The notes under the pieces: model-generated
What the model saw: only the letters and a program-made list of their open reading frames with translations
Databases searched by the model: none
Told to the model about the DNA's origin: nothing
Shown: positions 33,103 through 36,433 of the stretch, piece by piece
Numbering within the stretch: the first letter of the stretch is position 1
How the letters are laid out: every line of letters starts with the position of its first letter
Program-made: the position numbers and the translations under genes
Source of the DNA: Ilumatobacter sp.
Lineage (GTDB): Bacteria; Actinomycetota; Acidimicrobiia; Acidimicrobiales; Ilumatobacteraceae
Reading direction: 5' to 3'
Assembly (NCBI GenBank): GCA_018666235.1
Contig: JABJAB010000088.1
Span: forward strand, 1-36,433
DNA: 36,433 nt

Positions 33103-34461
33103 CTAGCGCCGGGGCCAGCGCGACACGTCGGGGATTCCGCTGCGTTGACGTAACGCAGTGCCCGCTGCGACTGCGTCGTCGACGAGTGAGTCGACGTCGA
33201 CGGTCGTGAGTCTGCTGTCGGCGACGACCTTGGTTCCAGCGACGTAGACATCTCGAACCGATCGTCCGTCCGATCCCCAGATCAACTGCAAGACCGGGTC
33301 GGGGCTTGGCGGGATCCATTCCACGCGGGATCGATCGTGCACAACAATGTCGGCCTGCTTGCCAACCTCGATCGACCCGACGCGATCAGCGATCCCGAGT
33401 GCTTGTGCTCCTCGGATCGTGAGGAGCTCAAGTGCGTCGTGAGCGCCGAATACCGTGGGGTCGAGGTCGCGTTCCTTGGCCAAACCGGCGAACAGCGCCG
33501 CGGCTCGTACGCCGTCGACCATGTCGCCGGCGTTCTCCGAATCGCAGCCGAGTGCGAGTCGGCCGTCTTGTTGCCACAGGTCGAGGTGTCGAAATTCGTG
33601 GGAGAGTCCTTGCCCGAGCCGAATGTACGCCCACGGACACGACACCACAGAAGTACGGCTGTCGACGAGCAGGTCGACCTCCTCGGTGTCGATGTGCACT
33701 GCGTGAGCGATGGTGAGATGCGGGCCGAGCACACCGAGTGAGTCGAGGTGCACAACGGGCCGTGTTCCCGTGCGGGCGAGGTAGCTCTCGGCATCGCTGG
33801 TGCTCGGGGAGAGGTGGAACGTCATGCCGACGTCCCGCTCGCGTGCGAGCGTCGTTGCGGCGACGACAAGTTCGTCCGACATGAGGTCGTGGCCGACGAG
33901 GCTGACCCAGCTCGAGACCAGGGGGCCGGTGGCCAGGTCAAGCGCCGCGGTCTGGCGTTCGATCACTTCGTCGACCGAACCCGTGAATGGGCCGTGCTCG
34001 ATGTCCCACCCCCATGTGCCGATCGTGAGTCGGGCACCGACGCGTTCGGCCGCCCGAGCGATGCGGTCCGGGTGTGCGACGGTGCCGGCTTCGAACGTGG
34101 TCGTGATGCCGTTGGACAACGACTCGGCGAGCGTCAGTGTTGCCGAGAGTTCGTCGTCGTCGCCGGTGTGTTCGGCATGGACCGGTATGACCCACGTGAA
34201 GATCGCCTCACCGGGTGCCAGGTCGTCCGGGATCGATGATTGGATCAGCCGGTCACCGGTGAGGTGTTGATGCCCGTTGATGTATCCGGGGAGCAGCAGA
34301 TCGGTGGCGGTCCCGCTGACCGGTGCACCTGGAAGTTGCGACTGGACAGCGGCGAACGTGTCGACGTGCGTGATCGTGGTGCCGTCGATTCCGATCGCGC
34401 CGTTGGTGATGATCTCGCGGCCAGGATTCATCGTGACGACGGTGCCCCGGATGACGTGCAT
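33103..34461 (-). CDS. Amidohydrolase family protein (TRZ/ATZ-like), paralogue
   Basis: Protein of 452 residues. Metal ligands: H64-x-H66 (NGHQHLTGD), H216 (TFHLSPSTSD), H253 (IAHAVH) and D307 (GCDSEN). It matches the previous gene along its length, including TTTFEAGT and the C-terminal SIEVGKQADIVVHD, and shares the missing HxxE Glu. The aspartate segment differs (CDSEN against TDGNN), so the two probably handle different substrates. The ATG at 34461 has no ribosome binding site; TACTGT lies 6 bp before it, so the transcript may be leaderless. No island operator precedes it. The longer frame to 34638 overlaps the divergent gene. Confidence 0.92.
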   Translation of the reverse strand: MHVIRGTVVTMNPGREIITNGAIGIDGTTITHVDTFAAVQSQLPGAPVSGTATDLLLPGYINGHQHLTGDRLIQSSIPDDLAPGEAIFTWVIPVHAEHTGDDDELSATLTLAESLSNGITTTFEAGTVAHPDRIARAAERVGARLTIGTWGWDIEHGPFTGSVDEVIERQTAALDLATGPLVSSWVSLVGHDLMSDELVVAATTLARERDVGMTFHLSPSTSDAESYLARTGTRPVVHLDSLGVLGPHLTIAHAVHIDTEEVDLLVDSRTSVVSCPWAYIRLGQGLSHEFRHLDLWQQDGRLALGCDSENAGDMVDGVRAAALFAGLAKERDLDPTVFGAHDALELLTIRGAQALGIADRVGSIEVGKQADIVVHDRSRVEWIPPSPDPVLQLIWGSDGRSVRDVYVAGTKVVADSRLTTVDVDSLVDDAVAAGTALRQRSGIPDVSRWPRR

Positions 34462-34522
34462 AGGGACACAGTATTGGGGCCGGTCTGGTCCAAGCGGGCG
34501 GCAACGCTTATCGTCAGCGGAC
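34462..34522. promoter_or_regulatory. Divergent pair of probable leaderless promoters
   Basis: The 61-bp gap has one TAnnnT-type -10 hexamer facing each way: TACTGT on the minus strand (34473-34468), 6 bp from the amidohydrolase ATG, and TATCGT on the plus strand (34509-34514), 8 bp from the ATG at 34523. Neither gene has a Shine-Dalgarno sequence. No TGGT-N3-ACCA site is present. Confidence 0.4.
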
Positions 34523-34918
34523 ATGAGTACAGCATCCGGTGTCGTGCAGGAGTACCTCGGCGCGTTTGTGCGTGGAGATCCCGACGAGATTGCGGGTTTC
34601 GTCGCACCGGGGTTCAACAACGAACACCTCAGTTCCATTGCGTCGAGCTGCGTCGGAAGAGACGAGTATCGACGTCGGCTGCCGGGATTCTTGGCTGACT
34701 TCGCTGGTCGCAGCTACGAGGTGCAGGCGGTCGTCGAGCAAGCCAGGTGGCCGCTCGTTGACGTGGTCGTCCGCTACTGCTTTAGAGCGACATTCGCCGG
34801 CTCTGCGATCGACATCCCAGGGGTCATGTGGTTTGCGGTCGAAGACGGATTGATCTCGAAACGCACCGACGTGTGGGACAGCGGAATCTTCCTCGCTCAG
34901 ACTGCCGCGTCGGAGTGA
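34523..34918 (+). CDS. Small NTF2-fold (SnoaL-like) protein
   Basis: Protein of 131 residues. An N-terminal helix VVQEYLGAFVRGDPDEIAGFV followed by VAPGFNNEHLSS and a beta sheet ending in VMWFAVEDGLISKRTDVWDS fits the SnoaL/NTF2 fold, used by ketosteroid-isomerase-like and cyclase enzymes or simply for ligand binding. No catalytic pair can be named with confidence. The ATG at 34523 is placed by the -10 element; the frame open upstream to 34277 lies on the antisense of the amidohydrolase. The ChbG-type gene starts 4 bp after its stop. Confidence 0.75.
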   Translation: MSTASGVVQEYLGAFVRGDPDEIAGFVAPGFNNEHLSSIASSCVGRDEYRRRLPGFLADFAGRSYEVQAVVEQARWPLVDVVVRYCFRATFAGSAIDIPGVMWFAVEDGLISKRTDVWDSGIFLAQTAASE

Positions 34919-34922
34919 TCTC

Positions 34923-35846
34923 GTGACAGAGGGAGCCAGTTCCGGGGGTCAGCACGCGCGTCGTGACGCGACTCGTCTGGTCATTCACGCCGATGACGTC
35001 GGCATGTGTCACGGAGCGAACTCGGCGTTCGTCGAGCTCAGCCATCAGGGAGGTATCACGGCAGGCTCGGTGATGGTGCCGTGCCCGTGGTTTCCGGAGA
35101 TTGCCGATCTTGCCGCGCGCGATGACCTCCTCGACGTCGGGGTTCATCTCACGCTCAACGCCGAGAAGGCGCACTACCGCTGGCGTCCGGTCAGCGGTGT
35201 CCGGGCGTCATCGGGCCTTGTCGACGCCGAGGGTTACCTGTGGCACCGCGTTGCCGACACGCGAGCGAACGCTCATCCCGAAGCCGTGGAGACCGAGTGG
35301 CGGGCACAGATCGACACCGCTCTTGGCGCCGGAATCGACGTTACGCACCTTGATGCGCATATGGGATCGGCACTCGGACCCGAGTGGTGCGATCGCTATA
35401 TCAACGTCGGTATCGACTACGACATCCCGGTGTTGATCACCCGGGCGTTGAGCATGTATGGACCGAACAACCACCTCGCCGACGTGACCGATGTGGACTT
35501 TGAGCGTTTCGTCGCCCAGGCGGAGGCGGCGCGGATGCCCGTGTTCGACGAGGTACTCGAAACCGACTTCTCTCGACCTCGAGGTGAGCCGACCGCCTAC
35601 GAGACCATGCTGACCGCGTCGGATGTTTTGGCCCACGATCTTGTGTTCTGCGCGTTTCATCCGAACGCACCGGGCCCTGGAGAAATCGAGGTGATCGAAC
35701 CCGACACCTGGCACGTCCGGACCGATGAACACGCGCTGTTCGGCACCGATGAGTGGCTGGCCTTCCTCGAGGCTCAGCCGTTCGAACTCACCACGATGAG
35801 AGAATTGCGCGCTGAGTATCGGACAGCGACCGCTCGTCAGCGGTGA
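34923..35846 (+). CDS. ChbG/HpnK (YdjC) family deacetylase-like protein
   Basis: Protein of 307 residues. LVIHADDVGMCHGAN has the double Asp of the metal site, GVHLTLNAE the next His, and THLDAHMGSAL the third ligand region; FHPNAPG near the end is also typical. Characterised family members remove acetyl groups from N-acetylated sugars (chitooligosaccharides, hopanoid sugars). Here it probably hydrolyses an amide on a small molecule, but the substrate is open. The GTG start follows the NTF2-fold gene by 4 bp. It is convergent with the acyl-CoA dehydrogenase fragment. Confidence 0.9.
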   Translation: MTEGASSGGQHARRDATRLVIHADDVGMCHGANSAFVELSHQGGITAGSVMVPCPWFPEIADLAARDDLLDVGVHLTLNAEKAHYRWRPVSGVRASSGLVDAEGYLWHRVADTRANAHPEAVETEWRAQIDTALGAGIDVTHLDAHMGSALGPEWCDRYINVGIDYDIPVLITRALSMYGPNNHLADVTDVDFERFVAQAEAARMPVFDEVLETDFSRPRGEPTAYETMLTASDVLAHDLVFCAFHPNAPGPGEIEVIEPDTWHVRTDEHALFGTDEWLAFLEAQPFELTTMRELRAEYRTATARQR

Positions 35847-36433
35847 GCCTGCCGGGGTCGTTCCCACAGAGCATCACCCGCACAGGAGAATCAATCTGCA
35901 CGGCTTGGTTTAGACGGCGCCATCGTGCAGGGATCGATACCAGTGGCGTTCCTCGCGGCAGGCGTCCCAGGCTGCACATGACGAATAAAATGTCGGCCAC
36001 GCGTCCTGCGCTGGTGAACCACTTTTCGCCGTTGATGACCCACTCGTCGCCATCTTGTAAGGCGGTTGTCTTGAACAGGTTGGGATCAGAGCCACCTTGG
36101 GGCTCTGTCATCGAGTAGGCGGAGAACATCTCCTGGTTGATCAACGGCGTCAACCATCGTTGCTTTTGCTCCTCGGTGCCGTAGGCGGCCAACATTTCCA
36201 TGTTGCCCGTGTCTGGTGCGGCCGCACCGAAGAGCTGCGGCGCAGCTGGATACTTGCCGAGGATCTCGTTGACCAGTGCGAGCTTGAGCTGCCCAAAACC
36301 AGGGCCACCGAGCTCTTCGTCGAGAAAGAGCGCCCACAGGCCCTGGTCCTTGACTTCTTGCTGGAGCTCGCGGACGTAACCTCTCACTGCGTCGTTTGGC
36401 CAGCGCACTGCGTGAGGGAAAACCCGGTGCAGC
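35788..36433 (-). pseudogene. Acyl-CoA dehydrogenase fragment, C-terminal half lost; runs off the window
   Basis: The frame enters from the right edge with LHRVFPHAVRWPNDAVRGYV, then GLWALFLDEELGGPGFGQLK, DTGNMEMLAAYGTEEQKQRW, FSAYSMTEPQGGSDPNLFKT and WVINGEKWFTSAGRVADILF. These match the N-terminal and middle domains of acyl-CoA dehydrogenases. The match stops abruptly after FVMC at about 35975. The remaining roughly 60 codons are Arg-rich, unlike the family, and run into the end of the ChbG-type gene. More than 200 residues, including the C-terminal helical domain with much of the active site, are missing. It is most likely a truncated relic; an assembly join is the alternative. Confidence 0.75.

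Noticed and set aside
34462..34522. Possible eighth operator between the second amidohydrolase and the NTF2-fold gene
   Set aside because: Only a lone TGGTCC is present, without an ACCA partner at the right distance.
35847..35975. Possible transposase tail at the acyl-CoA dehydrogenase breakpoint
   Set aside because: One minus frame ends plausibly (HWYRSLHDGAV then stop), but I recognise no transposase family and see no inverted repeat ends.
1..36433. tRNA, rRNA, riboswitch and strong intrinsic terminators
   Set aside because: None could be supported by eye; gaps between genes are short and no GC-rich hairpin followed by a T run was seen.

Overview
The window is high-GC bacterial DNA, densely packed, with many GTG and TTG starts and 1-4 bp start/stop overlaps. 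Gene content, the ureABCFGD order and apparently leaderless starts point to an actinobacterium. An Acidimicrobiia-type lineage is only a guess. No rRNA, tRNA, CRISPR array or intact insertion sequence was seen.

Layout. (1) 1-4509 is a flank: a possible LuxR-type regulator remnant at the left edge, two small membrane proteins, an acyl-CoA thioesterase-like protein, an SRPBCC protein and an MFS exporter. (2) 4530-33075 is a catabolic island of about 28.5 kb. It holds a FadR-type GntR regulator, four Rieske oxygenase alpha subunits, three VOC proteins, a PhyH-type dioxygenase, a cupin, an ATP-dependent hydantoinase/oxoprolinase pair (HyuA/HyuB), an acyl-CoA ligase, a BMP-type (nucleoside/purine-like) ABC importer, a TauE-type permease, a formamidase/acetamidase, a complete urease operon without ureE, a quinone-oxidoreductase-like dehydrogenase, a methyltransferase and a deaminase-type amidohydrolase. 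(3) 33103-35846 has a second, paralogous amidohydrolase, a small NTF2-fold protein and a ChbG/YdjC-type deacetylase. (4) The right edge carries an acyl-CoA dehydrogenase gene whose C-terminal half is missing.

The main discovery is regulatory. Seven copies of a 19-bp motif, TGGT-N4-TGGT-N3-ACCA, lie in the promoter gaps of the island and nowhere else that I found. The inner TGGT-N3-ACCA is the classic operator of FadR-family GntR proteins, and a FadR-family gene sits between three of the copies. The extra upstream half-site, always 8 bp before the inner one, makes a nested double palindrome that I do not know from this family. At two promoters the operator lies 2-6 bp before the start codon, where transcripts are probably leaderless.

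Working model (inference): the importer brings in a nitrogen-rich heterocycle, perhaps a methylated purine, hydantoin or imidazole. Rieske enzymes demethylate or hydroxylate it, amidohydrolases and HyuAB hydrolyse C-N bonds, and formamidase plus urease recover ammonia from the released formamide and urea. No xanthine dehydrogenase, uricase or allantoinase is present, so it is not the standard purine route. No ferredoxin or reductase for the Rieske enzymes is encoded here.
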